In this document: piece after piece, positions 44,149 to 52,833 of the stretch
Layout of the letters: each line of letters opens with the position of its first letter
How positions within the stretch are numbered: position 1 is the first letter of the stretch
Assembly (NCBI RefSeq): GCF_018982945.1
Contig: NZ_JABRXE010000010.1
Span: 24,710-88,709, forward strand
Reading direction: 5' to 3'
Length of the DNA stretch: 64,000 nucleotides
Origin: Anaerostipes faecalis
GTDB taxonomy: Bacteria; Bacillota; Clostridia; Lachnospirales; Lachnospiraceae
The notes under the pieces: model-generated
Database searches by the model: none
Seen by the model: the letters and a program-made list of their open reading frames with translations, nothing else
Told to the model about the DNA's origin: nothing
Position numbers and translations under genes: made by a program

Positions 44149-45447
44149 TTATGCACCTCCTAATAATACAAGACTAATCTGAGGAATAAATGTAATCAGC
44201 AATAACGCAACCAGAAAACAAATAATTAAAGGCAATGCCTTTTTGGCAATTTCCATCACCGGGATATCTGTCAAAGATGAGGCCACAAACAGATTAACTC
44301 CAATCGGAGGGGTAACAAATCCAATGGCAAGGTTAACAACCATCATAATTCCAAAATGAATCGGATTCATTCCAATAGCAGTAGCAATCGGTAATAAAAT
44401 CGGTGTTAAAATCAGGATTGCCGGTGTTGTATCCATTACCATTCCTACAATCAGCAGGAAGATATTAATAACAAGAAGAACAATAATTTTATTGGTAAAG
44501 TTTCCTAAAATCCATTCACTAACGGACTGAGGTACTCTCATCAACGTTAAAACTCTGGAAAATGCAACTGATGCTGCCAGAATAAATAAAATCGGTGCAT
44601 AAGTTCTGACTCCTTCCACCATAACCTGCCACAAATCTTTTACCTTGATAGATTTATATACAAACAGACTTACTGCCACAGAGTAAAATACAGAAATAAC
44701 TGCTGCTTCTGTAGGCGATGCAACTCCTGAATAGATACATCCCAAAATAATTACAGGACTTAATAAAGCAAAAAAGCTTTCTTTAAATACTTTTAAAAAT
44801 CCCTTCTGATGAAGCTCATCTACTGCTTCACTAATTTTTTCTTTATCTTCACCATGTATTCTGCAATAAAAAACTGCATAGAGCATTAGTAAAAGCCCTA
44901 TAAAAACTCCAGGGACAATTCCTGCAATAAACAGGTCACTGACAGATTCTCCAGATGCCATTCCAAACATAATAAACGGAATACTTGGAGGAATAATGAC
45001 TCCAAGTCCTCCGGCTACTGCAACAATGGATGTAGCAAATACTTTGTCATATCCAAGTTTTACAAGAATCGGAATTGTCATACTGCCTACTGCCGCCACT
45101 GTTGCAGGAGCGGATCCTGAAATTGCTCCATAAAACAGACAGGTAACAATAACTGCACATGGCATTCCTGCTGTTAATTTTCCTATAAAATAAACAAATA
45201 CATCAAAAATCTTTTTTGAAATTCCACCTTTTGCCATAATCATTCCAGATAAAACGAACATTGGAACAGCAAGAAGAGGAAAACTATCAATTCCACCTAG
45301 CATAGATCTAATAACAAACTGTCCACTGGCAGTAAATGATGGATCAAAAGCTCCAGGGAGCACAGATACAATTCCAAGACCAATGGAAATAGGTATCGCA
45401 ATGATTAAACATACAAAAAAGATAATAAATACAACTAATGCTGACAT
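44149..45447 (-). CDS. TRAP transporter large permease (DctM family)
   Basis: A 432-residue membrane protein with about 12 helices, the sodium-driven transport channel of a TRAP system. Landmarks are GGIDSFPLLAVPMFVLSG, FYGAISGSAPATVAAVGSM, GVIIPPSIPFIMFG, SPTEAAVISVFY and LAIGFVTPPIGVNLFVAS. It overlaps the small permease gene by 13 bases and is separated from the binding protein gene by one base, so translation is coupled through the operon. Confidence 0.95.
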   Translation of the reverse strand: MSALVVFIIFFVCLIIAIPISIGLGIVSVLPGAFDPSFTASGQFVIRSMLGGIDSFPLLAVPMFVLSGMIMAKGGISKKIFDVFVYFIGKLTAGMPCAVIVTCLFYGAISGSAPATVAAVGSMTIPILVKLGYDKVFATSIVAVAGGLGVIIPPSIPFIMFGMASGESVSDLFIAGIVPGVFIGLLLMLYAVFYCRIHGEDKEKISEAVDELHQKGFLKVFKESFFALLSPVIILGCIYSGVASPTEAAVISVFYSVAVSLFVYKSIKVKDLWQVMVEGVRTYAPILFILAASVAFSRVLTLMRVPQSVSEWILGNFTNKIIVLLVINIFLLIVGMVMDTTPAILILTPILLPIATAIGMNPIHFGIMMVVNLAIGFVTPPIGVNLFVASSLTDIPVMEIAKKALPLIICFLVALLLITFIPQISLVLLGGA

Positions 45448-45935
45448 TCTTCTTCCCCCTTATCTTTCTTTATTGCAATACGGAATTCTATGATCCATCG
45501 CTGAATAATACGAAATGCAACTAAAACAAAACTTACCAACGGTGCTGCCTGGATATAATACATTGGAATTCCACATGCGGGACTTACCTGTCCACTTTCA
45601 AATGCACTTTTTAAATAAAGTACTGCGTACGGAATTAAATAGAAGAACAAAGCCAGTTCAATAGTATGATTAATTACTTTAAAAATTGCCTGTCCTCTTC
45701 TTGAGAACATTCCAACAAACTGTTCGATCTTAATGGAAATACATTTTCTCGTACAATAACTGACACTGATAAATCCTGACCAGATAAACAAGTATCTGGT
45801 TATTTCTTCAGACCAAGATAATGATGCACCCAGAGCATATCTTGCAAAAACCTGAATTCCCATAATCAGGGTCATAGCTATAAGCAACATAACCATTAAA
45901 AATTCTTCTAAATTTTCATCAAGCCATTTTAACAT
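45435..45935 (-). CDS. TRAP transporter small permease (DctQ family)
   Basis: A 166-residue protein with four membrane helices. The DctQ signature includes MGIQVFARYALGASLSWSEEITRYLFIW and the C-terminal AAPLVSFVLVAFRIIQRW. The ATG at 45935 has GGGAGAGAGG upstream; the longer frame begins inside the leader element. It heads the TRAP operon, under a promoter at 46006-46034 and with the 25-bp element at 45974-45998 between promoter and gene. Confidence 0.93.
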   Translation of the reverse strand: MLKWLDENLEEFLMVMLLIAMTLIMGIQVFARYALGASLSWSEEITRYLFIWSGFISVSYCTRKCISIKIEQFVGMFSRRGQAIFKVINHTIELALFFYLIPYAVLYLKSAFESGQVSPACGIPMYYIQAAPLVSFVLVAFRIIQRWIIEFRIAIKKDKGEEECQH

Positions 45936-45973
45936 CTTTTTCCTCTCTCCCTTTTTGAAAAAAATATCATTTT

Positions 45974-45998
45974 CCAAAAAGTTATTCTTTTAACAACC
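45974..45998. promoter_or_regulatory. 25-bp element shared with the aroE operon, TRAP copy
   Basis: Matches the element at 49058-49082 at 22 of 25 positions, with the core AAAAGTTA and TTTTAACAACC in both. It has partial dyad symmetry (GTTA, TAAC). It lies immediately downstream of the -10 of the TRAP promoter, so it would overlap the transcript start or early leader. Confidence 0.7.
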
Positions 45999-46005
45999 AT
46001 ACATA

Positions 46006-46034
46006 ATTATACTAGGAATATGCAAACAGCACAA
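46006..46034 (-). promoter_or_regulatory. Promoter of the TRAP operon
   Basis: On the minus strand TTGTGC and a consensus TATAAT are 17 bases apart; 7 bases after the -10 the shared 25-bp element begins. Confidence 0.6.
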
Positions 46035-46077
46035 ATAAATCCTATCTATTATTTCCATAATATTTCTCTATATATTC

Positions 46078-46107
46078 AAAAGAGTCAGCACTGCTTGCTG
46101 ACTCTTT
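46078..46107 (-). terminator. Terminator after the aroE-MFS-aroD operon
   Basis: AAAGAGTCAGCA pairs with TGCTGACTCTTT around a 6-base loop, 25 bases past the aroD stop. The T-run on the minus strand is short (CTCTTTTG). Confidence 0.75.
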
Positions 46108-46131
46108 CAAGTCGATTTAAATACATGGCCC

Positions 46132-46893
46132 TTAAAGACTTTTATGTAATAACTCTAATACTGTCTTCAAATCATCAACACCCATCTGTCCTGGTGCAGA
46201 TGCTTTTTTCGCAGCACCAAAAGTCAATGCTGAACCAAACACTTCTCCACAAAGGCGGCTGATTACACCTGTTCCTGCCATAGACATTGTAATAATCGGA
46301 CGATCTGCATATTCGTTGCTCACTTCTTCTGTTGCAGCCAGTAATGTGAGAACATCTTTCTTATTCTGAGGCATAACAGCAATTTTCGGAATATCAGCAC
46401 CTAAATCCTGCATTTTACGAAGTCTTCCTACAATATCATCTTTGTCTGGAGTTTTATCAAAGTCATGATTAGATGCAACTACTTTAACACCACATTCATG
46501 TGCAGCTGCAACGATATCTTTAACAATATCATCTCCAGTAAATACTTCCACATCCACAAGATCTACATATCCTGTTTTAGCTGCTGCAATATTTAATTCT
46601 TTATATGGTTCGGCTTCAATTGCTTTCTCTCCACCTTCTTTAGATGTACGGAAAGTAAAAAGAATTGGAGTATCACCTAAAGCATCTCTTAAATCTTTTA
46701 ATACATCCTCAACCTTAGCAAAATCAAAAACACCTTCAAACCAGTCAACACGCCATTCCACAACATCTACCGGAATGCTGTCAAATGTTTTTGCCTCTGC
46801 AATAATTTCATCTTTTGTTACACCAACGATAGGGACACAGATTTTTGGTACCCCTTCGCCGATTTTAATATTTCTTACTTCTACCGGATTCAT
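46132..46893 (-). CDS. aroD: 3-dehydroquinate dehydratase, type I
   Basis: A 253-residue type I dehydroquinase interconverting 3-dehydroquinate and 3-dehydroshikimate by Schiff-base chemistry. The catalytic His is in ASNHDFDKTP near residue 143, the Schiff-base Lys in DIPKIAVMPQ near 170, and VVEWRVDWFEG and TFRTSKEGGE are the substrate-binding strands. Start at ATG 46893, 8 bases after GGAGG; a TTG two codons earlier is less well placed. It is the last gene of the aroE-MFS-aroD operon. The grouping with a YdiB-like dehydrogenase and YdiN-like transporter matches the E. coli ydiN-ydiB-aroD neighbourhood and suggests a catabolic role. Confidence 0.95.
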   Translation of the reverse strand: MNPVEVRNIKIGEGVPKICVPIVGVTKDEIIAEAKTFDSIPVDVVEWRVDWFEGVFDFAKVEDVLKDLRDALGDTPILFTFRTSKEGGEKAIEAEPYKELNIAAAKTGYVDLVDVEVFTGDDIVKDIVAAAHECGVKVVASNHDFDKTPDKDDIVGRLRKMQDLGADIPKIAVMPQNKKDVLTLLAATEEVSNEYADRPIITMSMAGTGVISRLCGEVFGSALTFGAAKKASAPGQMGVDDLKTVLELLHKSL

Positions 46894-46921
46894 TGACAAT
46901 ACCTCCTATTGTCTTACTTTA

Positions 46922-48106
46922 TTATTCTGCATCAACATTCTTCAATAATGTACCATATCTCATATTTACAAATAAAGCAAGTACCACACCAATAATAGTA
47001 ATTACAAGATTCATAACGATTACCTGACTAGATGTCATTTTTGCTGCTGCTGTTAAGATTGTATAGTTACACAAGCTGGATGCAATCATAACTAAACTTG
47101 TAATTGTACCTTTGATTTTAGGGAACAGGTCATTTACAGTTGCTGTAGCCATCTGAAGAACTCCACCAGCTGCAGAATAACCAATAACAAATGCACCAAT
47201 ATAACAGATTACAGGTGTTTTAATCACATATACAAGAGCAAGCATCACTACAGAAATTGCCGGATAGATTACCAGGAAGCGAACCTGTTTAAATTTTGTA
47301 ATTAATAAACTTGTAACTACCAGTGCTACCATTGTTCCAGCAGAATAGTATGTCTGCATAACAGATACGGATTCTGACGGGATTTTGGCGATTTCTGTTC
47401 CAAATGTCTGAGCACAGTTTAACCATAACTGGAATGTAGCTGTACTTGTAAAACCAATTAAGATCAATGCAATACTTTCAATAGAGAAATTTGCATTTTT
47501 AATATTCTGAATCAGTGATTCAGATTTTCCACTTTCAGATGCTGCTGGGAACGGTGCAAAAATTGCAAGGATTCCAAGAACTCCGATTGCAACACCTGCT
47601 ACAACTGGAAGCATCAGGTATGACAGGCTTGATCCGGCAACAACACCTAAGAAGAAAGGCATCAGTAACTGTGCAATAGAAATAAAGAATTTGATTCCCA
47701 TTGTTGCAATCCCTGTATATTTATCAATAATTTCTGCAACTGCAGGATATGTCGCAGTATCCAGGAATGAGTTAGCGATACCACCAAGAACTGCTGCGAT
47801 GTACGCAATTGTTGTGTTTGGTGAAAATGCAATTCCCACTAAGAAGATCACGTAAGAAGCACATCCGATGATCACTGATAAACGACGTCCTAATTTGTCA
47901 GATAAAGGTCCTGCAAACGGAAGGGAAATCAGACGTCCTAAACCTAAAGCTGCTGCAATGGATGTAACTGCCATAACATCAGACAATCCCCACTGGGCTG
48001 CCAGCATTTCTTTTACTACCTGCTGACTTAAAATGGAACAACCGATTCCATGGATAAAATAGTTTAAATATAAAATTAGGGCACTTGGTAAATATTTTTT
48101 ATTCAT
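46922..48106 (-). CDS. Major facilitator superfamily transporter, YdiN/YdiM-like
   Basis: A 394-residue MFS protein with 12 membrane helices. The loop after helix 2 (SLPFAGPLSDKLGRR) is the MFS signature; ALGLGRLIS, NSFLDTATYPAV and VIGYSAAGGVLQMA resemble E. coli YdiN/YdiM as I remember them. YdiN is encoded next to ydiB and aroD in E. coli, as here. The likely cargo is a hydroaromatic acid such as quinate or shikimate, taken up or exported as the reduced product, but this is inferred from context only. It lies between aroE and aroD with small gaps. Confidence 0.85.
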   Translation of the reverse strand: MNKKYLPSALILYLNYFIHGIGCSILSQQVVKEMLAAQWGLSDVMAVTSIAAALGLGRLISLPFAGPLSDKLGRRLSVIIGCASYVIFLVGIAFSPNTTIAYIAAVLGGIANSFLDTATYPAVAEIIDKYTGIATMGIKFFISIAQLLMPFFLGVVAGSSLSYLMLPVVAGVAIGVLGILAIFAPFPAASESGKSESLIQNIKNANFSIESIALILIGFTSTATFQLWLNCAQTFGTEIAKIPSESVSVMQTYYSAGTMVALVVTSLLITKFKQVRFLVIYPAISVVMLALVYVIKTPVICYIGAFVIGYSAAGGVLQMATATVNDLFPKIKGTITSLVMIASSLCNYTILTAAAKMTSSQVIVMNLVITIIGVVLALFVNMRYGTLLKNVDAE

Positions 48107-48140
48107 TATTATTTCCTCTCAGTAAATATTTATCTTATTC

Positions 48141-49016
48141 TTAATCGTATTTAATATCTAATACTTCTTTCATATGATCAATTGGCATATGTTTTCCTGT
48201 CCATAAATGGAAAGCTGCATCTCCCTGGAATAACATCATTCCAAGTCCATTCATTGTTTTACATCCAACTTCTTTTGCCATTTTTAATAAAGCAGTTTCT
48301 CTTGGAGCATAGATTGTATCTGTTACAATGAGGTCTGGACGGAAGAAAGATTTATCAGGTACAACTGACTGTCCTTCTAATGGCTTCATTCCAACACCAG
48401 TTGCCTGTGCAAATAAATAACTGTCTGCAATTTCTTCTCTTAATTTTTCTTTATCATCCAAATCATAAAGATTAACGATACAGTCAGTGTTAGCACGAAT
48501 CTTTTCAACTGTCTTTTCCGCATTTTCCCAGAATTTATCTTTAATATTAAAGATTGACATTTCTTTGACACCATCTAATGCTGCCTGGATTTCAATTGCT
48601 GTTGCTGCACCACCGGCTCCTGTGATTGTCATTTTCTTACCAATCACATCAATATCATTGTCTTTTAAAGACTGCATATATCCGATACCGTCTGTAATAT
48701 GTCCAATTAATTTTCCATTGTCGTTGACAATTGTGTTAACTGCTCCTGCCATTTCAGCTGCTGGAGATAACTCATCAAGATACTGTCCTACAACTGTTTT
48801 ATTTGGCATAGATACATTAGAACCTACCATTTTTAAAGCACGAAGCCCTTTTACCGCATCTTCCAAAGTATCATTATCAACTTCAAATGCAAGGTATGCA
48901 TAGTCAAGTCCTAAAGTTGCAAATGCTTCATTATGCATTGCTGGTGAGCTGGAATGTCTGATTGGATAAGCCATTAATCCAATTAATTCTGTATGACCTG
49001 TGATTCTTTCTGCCAT
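48141..49016 (-). CDS. aroE: Shikimate/quinate dehydrogenase (AroE/YdiB family)
   Basis: A 291-residue NAD(P)-dependent dehydrogenase. Substrate residues are in IRHSSSPAMHNEAF, NVSMPNKTVV (catalytic Lys), AGAVNTIV and HITDGIGYM; the cofactor loop is TGAGGAATAIEIQAAL. The late segments VGMKPLEGQS and GLGMMLFQGDAAFHLWTGK closely resemble E. coli YdiB, the quinate/shikimate dehydrogenase that prefers NAD as well as NADP, rather than the biosynthetic AroE. Its operon mates (YdiN-like and AroD) support this. Start at ATG 49016 with AAGGAG; upstream codons belong to the leader with the shared 25-bp element. It is divergent from LysR 2. Confidence 0.93.
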   Translation of the reverse strand: MAERITGHTELIGLMAYPIRHSSSPAMHNEAFATLGLDYAYLAFEVDNDTLEDAVKGLRALKMVGSNVSMPNKTVVGQYLDELSPAAEMAGAVNTIVNDNGKLIGHITDGIGYMQSLKDNDIDVIGKKMTITGAGGAATAIEIQAALDGVKEMSIFNIKDKFWENAEKTVEKIRANTDCIVNLYDLDDKEKLREEIADSYLFAQATGVGMKPLEGQSVVPDKSFFRPDLIVTDTIYAPRETALLKMAKEVGCKTMNGLGMMLFQGDAAFHLWTGKHMPIDHMKEVLDIKYD

Positions 49017-49057
49017 ATTTTTTCTCCTTATAAATTCTTTATAGTTTGTTGTGTTCA

Positions 49058-49098
49058 CCCAAAAGTTAATTTTTTAACAACCTTATGGCTATATTATA
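49058..49098 (-). promoter_or_regulatory. aroE operon promoter -10 and 25-bp shared element
   Basis: The element at 49058-49082 is the partner of 45974-45998 (22 of 25 identical). On the minus strand a TATAAT (49093-49098) lies 10 bases upstream of it. No good -35 is visible, as expected of an activator-dependent LysR promoter. A weaker related stretch (core AAAT, TAACAACC) lies at 50184-50205 before enoate reductase 2. Confidence 0.6.
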
Positions 49099-49222
49099 CA
49101 TCACTTTTATTGATACTTCTAATATATCTTTTGCAAATAATTGATAGTTTTTTGCTATTAATCGTGTTAAAATATTATTAGATATTCACATTATAATAAA
49201 GAAATATTTTTCTGGAGGAGTT

Positions 49223-50113
49223 ATGAATTTAAATCAATTATATTATTTTCAAAAAGTTGCTCAATTACAGCATTATCATCAGGCTGCAACTGCATTAAAT
49301 ATATCCCAGCCAAGTTTAAGCCGGTCTATCGCAAATCTGGAAGATGAACTTGGAATCCCTTTATTTAAAAAAAACGGACGTAATATTAAACTGACAAAAT
49401 ATGGGCAGATTTTTCTTGAACATGTAAACCGGATTCTGGAAGAAATAAAAGTTGCCGAAACAAAAATGAAAGCTTTATCAAATGCTTCTGGAGGACATAT
49501 TGATATCGGTTATGTGTTTCCTCTGGCAAAATCTTATATTCCTCATATGGTTCGCAACTTTCTAAATACTGAGCAGAATAAAGATGTCACTTTTTCTCTT
49601 AATCAGGATATTACAAAAAAACTCATCTCCGATTTAAAGTCCGAAAAATATGATATTATTTTCGGATCTTATGTTCCCGATGAACCTGAAATTGAATTTA
49701 TTCCTATTATTAATCAGGAAATGGTTATCATTACCCCGGTAGGACACCCTCTCAAAAATAAAAAGCCTATTATATTAGAAGATTTGTTAGATTACCCTGT
49801 TATAGGATATGATCATACTTCTGGTCTTGGACGATTTACCAATTCCATTTACCGGCAGAATCACATGAAACCTTCCATTGCCTTTGAAACCCCAGATGAA
49901 AATGCCATTGCTTCCCTTGTAGCTGAGGATTTTGGTATTGGATTCGTCGCTCATGTAGAATCTTTACGTGACTATAATGTTGAAATTCTACATCTGGCTA
50001 ACGTAAAACCATACCATACAGTTTACATGGCATATCTGAAAAATTCTATAATGCTTCCATCTGTCCAGAATTTCATTGACTTTGTTAAAAAAACCATAGA
50101 TAGATTTTATTGA
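49223..50113 (+). CDS. LysR-family transcriptional regulator 2
   Basis: A 296-residue LysR regulator beginning MNLNQLYYFQKVAQLQHYHQ with HTH ALNISQPSLSRSIAN, very similar in layout to LysR 1 (both 296 residues, both with GYIxxGY-type IDIGY segments). It is divergent from the aroE operon and runs in the same direction as enoate reductase 2, which starts 132 bases later under its own promoter. It is the best candidate for the regulator acting on the 25-bp element, although this is not shown. RBS GGAGG directly before the ATG. Confidence 0.92.
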   Translation: MNLNQLYYFQKVAQLQHYHQAATALNISQPSLSRSIANLEDELGIPLFKKNGRNIKLTKYGQIFLEHVNRILEEIKVAETKMKALSNASGGHIDIGYVFPLAKSYIPHMVRNFLNTEQNKDVTFSLNQDITKKLISDLKSEKYDIIFGSYVPDEPEIEFIPIINQEMVIITPVGHPLKNKKPIILEDLLDYPVIGYDHTSGLGRFTNSIYRQNHMKPSIAFETPDENAIASLVAEDFGIGFVAHVESLRDYNVEILHLANVKPYHTVYMAYLKNSIMLPSVQNFIDFVKKTIDRFY

Positions 50114-50132
50114 TTTCTCACAAAATATCAAT

Positions 50133-50161
50133 TTGTTAAATATTTGTCTGGATGGTATAAT
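50133..50161 (+). promoter_or_regulatory. Promoter of enoate reductase 2
   Basis: TTGTTA and a consensus TATAAT are separated by 17 bases. The start codon lies 84 bases further on, leaving a leader that holds the weak third copy of the shared element. Confidence 0.6.
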
Positions 50162-50245
50162 ACAGTCATCATTAAAAATCACACCCAAATTTAATGATAA
50201 CAACCTCACTTATGGAAGATGTAATTATTTGGAGGTTTTTATTTT

Positions 50246-52243
50246 ATGAAATGCAATTATAAGAATATTTTTTCACCACTAACCATTAAAACAATGACCA
50301 TGAGAAATCGTATTATGATGACTCCTATGGGAACCAACTATGGTGAACAGACTGGTGAAATGAGTTTTTTACACATTGATTATTATACAGAAAGAGCAAA
50401 AGGCGGCGTTGGATTAATCATGGTTGAAAATGCAAGTGTTGACTCTCCTGTTGGATCAAATGGTACAACACAGATTCGTATCGATCATGACAATTATATG
50501 CCTCGTTTCTTTAAATTGTGTGAGACAGTACATTCTCACGGTGCATGTATCGGCCTTCAGTTAAACCATGCCGGAGCATCTGCACAATCAAAAAGAACAA
50601 ATATGCAGCCGGTTTCTGCTTCTGATATTCCATCAAAAACCGGTGGAGAAATTCCTCGCCCTCTGGAAAAAGATGAAATTATAGCTATTGCAAAAAAATA
50701 CGGTGAAGCTGCTGCACGTGCACAGGCTGCCGGATTTGATTGTGTTGAGATTCATGCTGGACATTCTTACTTAATCAGTCAGTTTCTCTCCCCTACAACT
50801 AATAAAAGAACCGATGAATTTGGTGGATGTCCAGAGAATCGCGCACGTTTTGCAAAATTAGTTATAGAAGAGGTCAGAAAACATGTCGGACCTATGTTCC
50901 CGATTTTTGTCCGTATCAGTGCAGATGAGTTTGTAGAAGGTGGTAATACTTTAGAAGATACTTTAGAACTTCTCTCTTATTTTCAGGATGAAGTGGATGC
51001 TTTTGATGTATCCGCCGGATTAAACAGTTCTATCCAGTACCAGATTGATGCAAACTATTTAAAAGACGGATGGCGTTCCTATATGGCAAAAGCTGTCAAA
51101 GAAAAATTTGAAAAACCTTGTGTTACCATGGGGAACATCCGTGATCCTCGTATCGCTGATGATATTCTTGGTCGCGGAGATGCAGATATTATCGGTATGG
51201 GTCGTGGACTGATTGCTGATCCTCACTGGGTAAAAAAAGTTGCCACAGGACGCGAAGATGAGCTTCGTAAATGTATCTCCTGTAACATAGGATGTGCAGG
51301 AAACCGTATTGGAGTTAACCGTCCAATCCGTTGTACCATTAATCCAACTGTTAACTCTGGATTTGATTATAAAAAGAAAAAAATAAATAAACCTTGTAAT
51401 GTTATTGTTATTGGTGGTGGAACTGCCGGTCTGGAAGCAGCTTGTACTGCAGCAGAAGTTGGCTGTACAACATTCTTATTTGAGAAAGAAGATCATTTAG
51501 GTGGATTATCTGTTGAAATTTCAAAGATTCCAGACAAAAAACGTCTGGGAGACTTCCCAACTTACCTTATTAATCGTGCTTCCAAACTGACTAACCTGTT
51601 TATTTTTAAAGGCCAGGAAGCTACTTTACCACTGATTCAGGCATTACATCCAAATATTATCGTAAATGCAACAGGATCTAATCCTTTACTTCCGCCAATC
51701 AAAGGTCTTCATGATCATATTGACAAAGAAGGTTCTAAAGTATCGTCTATTTCAGGAATGATTAACAATCTTTCTAACTATCCAGAAGATTGTTCCGATA
51801 AGAAAGTTGTTGTTATCGGTGGTGGAGCTGTAGGACTTGATGTAGTTGAATATTTCGCCCCAAAAGGTGCTCAGGTTAGTATCGTTGAAATGATGCCACA
51901 GATTGGAAAAGATCTTGATCCTGTATCTAAAGCAGGTACCACTGCTTTAATGAATAAATACAATGTTAAGCAGATGCCAAATACTGCTCTTTGCCAGGTT
52001 AACAGTGACTGTTTTGTTGTAAAAGCAGATGGAGAGGAAAAAGAACTTCCATTTGATTATGGATTCGTGTGTCTTGGTATGAGAGCAAACACTCCAATCC
52101 TTGATGAAATTCGCGAAGCATTCTCTGACACAGACGTTGAAATTCTCAACATCGGAGACAGCGTTCGTGCAAGAAGAATCATTGATGGTGTGCAGGAAGG
52201 ACACAACATTTTAAGTACTCTTGCAGACCTTGATTATCTGTAA
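50246..52243 (+). CDS. Old-yellow-enzyme-type enoate reductase 2 (FMN, 4Fe-4S, FAD)
   Basis: A 665-residue paralogue of the enzyme at 40202, with the same three-part plan: FMN barrel (MRNRIMMTPMGTNYG, HAGHSYLISQFLSP with catalytic His and Tyr), iron-sulfur cysteines (KCISCNIGCAGN, IRCTINPT), FAD loop VIVIGGGTAGLEAA and NAD(P)H loop VVVIGGGAVGLDVVEYF. Against enoate reductase 1 the HGY of the active site is HSY and a short insertion follows the third Fe-S cysteine (NRIGVN), so the two may handle different substrates. It follows LysR 2 in the same direction. RBS GGAGG. Confidence 0.92.
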   Translation: MKCNYKNIFSPLTIKTMTMRNRIMMTPMGTNYGEQTGEMSFLHIDYYTERAKGGVGLIMVENASVDSPVGSNGTTQIRIDHDNYMPRFFKLCETVHSHGACIGLQLNHAGASAQSKRTNMQPVSASDIPSKTGGEIPRPLEKDEIIAIAKKYGEAAARAQAAGFDCVEIHAGHSYLISQFLSPTTNKRTDEFGGCPENRARFAKLVIEEVRKHVGPMFPIFVRISADEFVEGGNTLEDTLELLSYFQDEVDAFDVSAGLNSSIQYQIDANYLKDGWRSYMAKAVKEKFEKPCVTMGNIRDPRIADDILGRGDADIIGMGRGLIADPHWVKKVATGREDELRKCISCNIGCAGNRIGVNRPIRCTINPTVNSGFDYKKKKINKPCNVIVIGGGTAGLEAACTAAEVGCTTFLFEKEDHLGGLSVEISKIPDKKRLGDFPTYLINRASKLTNLFIFKGQEATLPLIQALHPNIIVNATGSNPLLPPIKGLHDHIDKEGSKVSSISGMINNLSNYPEDCSDKKVVVIGGGAVGLDVVEYFAPKGAQVSIVEMMPQIGKDLDPVSKAGTTALMNKYNVKQMPNTALCQVNSDCFVVKADGEEKELPFDYGFVCLGMRANTPILDEIREAFSDTDVEILNIGDSVRARRIIDGVQEGHNILSTLADLDYL

Positions 52244-52265
52244 ACCTTCAATATAAATACCATTT

Positions 52266-52298
52266 AAAAAAGGACATGATTCAATCATGTTCTTTTTT
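52266..52298 (+). terminator. Terminator after enoate reductase 2
   Basis: AAAAGGACATGATT and AATCATGTTCTTTT pair with one G-T, loop of one to four bases, and a T-run follows. It closes the enoate reductase 2 transcript and the locus. Confidence 0.8.
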
Positions 52299-52360
52299 CT
52301 TTATAAATTTTTTCTCTTGACCTTATTCTTGTTTCATTTTATAATATCAAATGTTAATAG

Positions 52361-52387
52361 TTAGAATTCTAATTATTAGTTTTCTAA
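52361..52387. promoter_or_regulatory. Putative MarR operator
   Basis: A perfect palindrome TTAGAATTCTAA (52361-52372) is followed after three bases by the related TTAGTTTTCTAA (52376-52387). The pair lies 17 bases upstream of the marR start codon and is a typical autoregulatory site for this family. Confidence 0.6.
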
Positions 52388-52404
52388 TTTTGAAAGGAGC
52401 CTTT

Positions 52405-52830
52405 ATGAATTATACTTTTCACTATCTTCTTATGGCAAATCATATGATGCTTCAGAAAGATTTGCTTACATCTTTAAAAAATACTGAACTCTCTTTAGGA
52501 CAGCCCAAAGTTTTAGATTATCTAAAAGACCATAACGGTGCCGGACAAAAAGAAATTGCATCTGCATGTCACATTGAGCCTGCATCTTTAACATCTATAT
52601 TAAATCGTATGGAAAAACAGGAAATCATCCACCGAAAAAATCTTAATGGAAACCGTCGCTCCCTCTATGTCTTCCTAACACCAAAAGGAGAAAAGCTTTC
52701 ACATATTGTTTCAGATTCTTTTGAGACTTTAGAATCTGAAATATTTGAAAATATTCCCGATGCAGAAAAAACTGCATTTATGAATACATTTGCAAAAATA
52801 TATGAAAATATGAGAAAAAGGAGAGAATAA
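52405..52830 (+). CDS. MarR-family transcriptional regulator
   Basis: A 141-residue winged-helix regulator. The DNA-binding core is GAGQKEIASACHIEPASLTSILNRMEKQEII with the wing HRKNLNGNRRSLYVFLTPKG, and the N- and C-terminal helices for dimerisation flank it. Start at ATG 52405, after AAAGGAGCC. The gene is 3 bases upstream of the membrane-kinase fusion and surely co-transcribed with it; paired palindromes just upstream suggest autoregulation of the two-gene operon. The ligand is unknown. Confidence 0.9.
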   Translation: MNYTFHYLLMANHMMLQKDLLTSLKNTELSLGQPKVLDYLKDHNGAGQKEIASACHIEPASLTSILNRMEKQEIIHRKNLNGNRRSLYVFLTPKGEKLSHIVSDSFETLESEIFENIPDAEKTAFMNTFAKIYENMRKRRE

Positions 52831-52833
52831 AAA

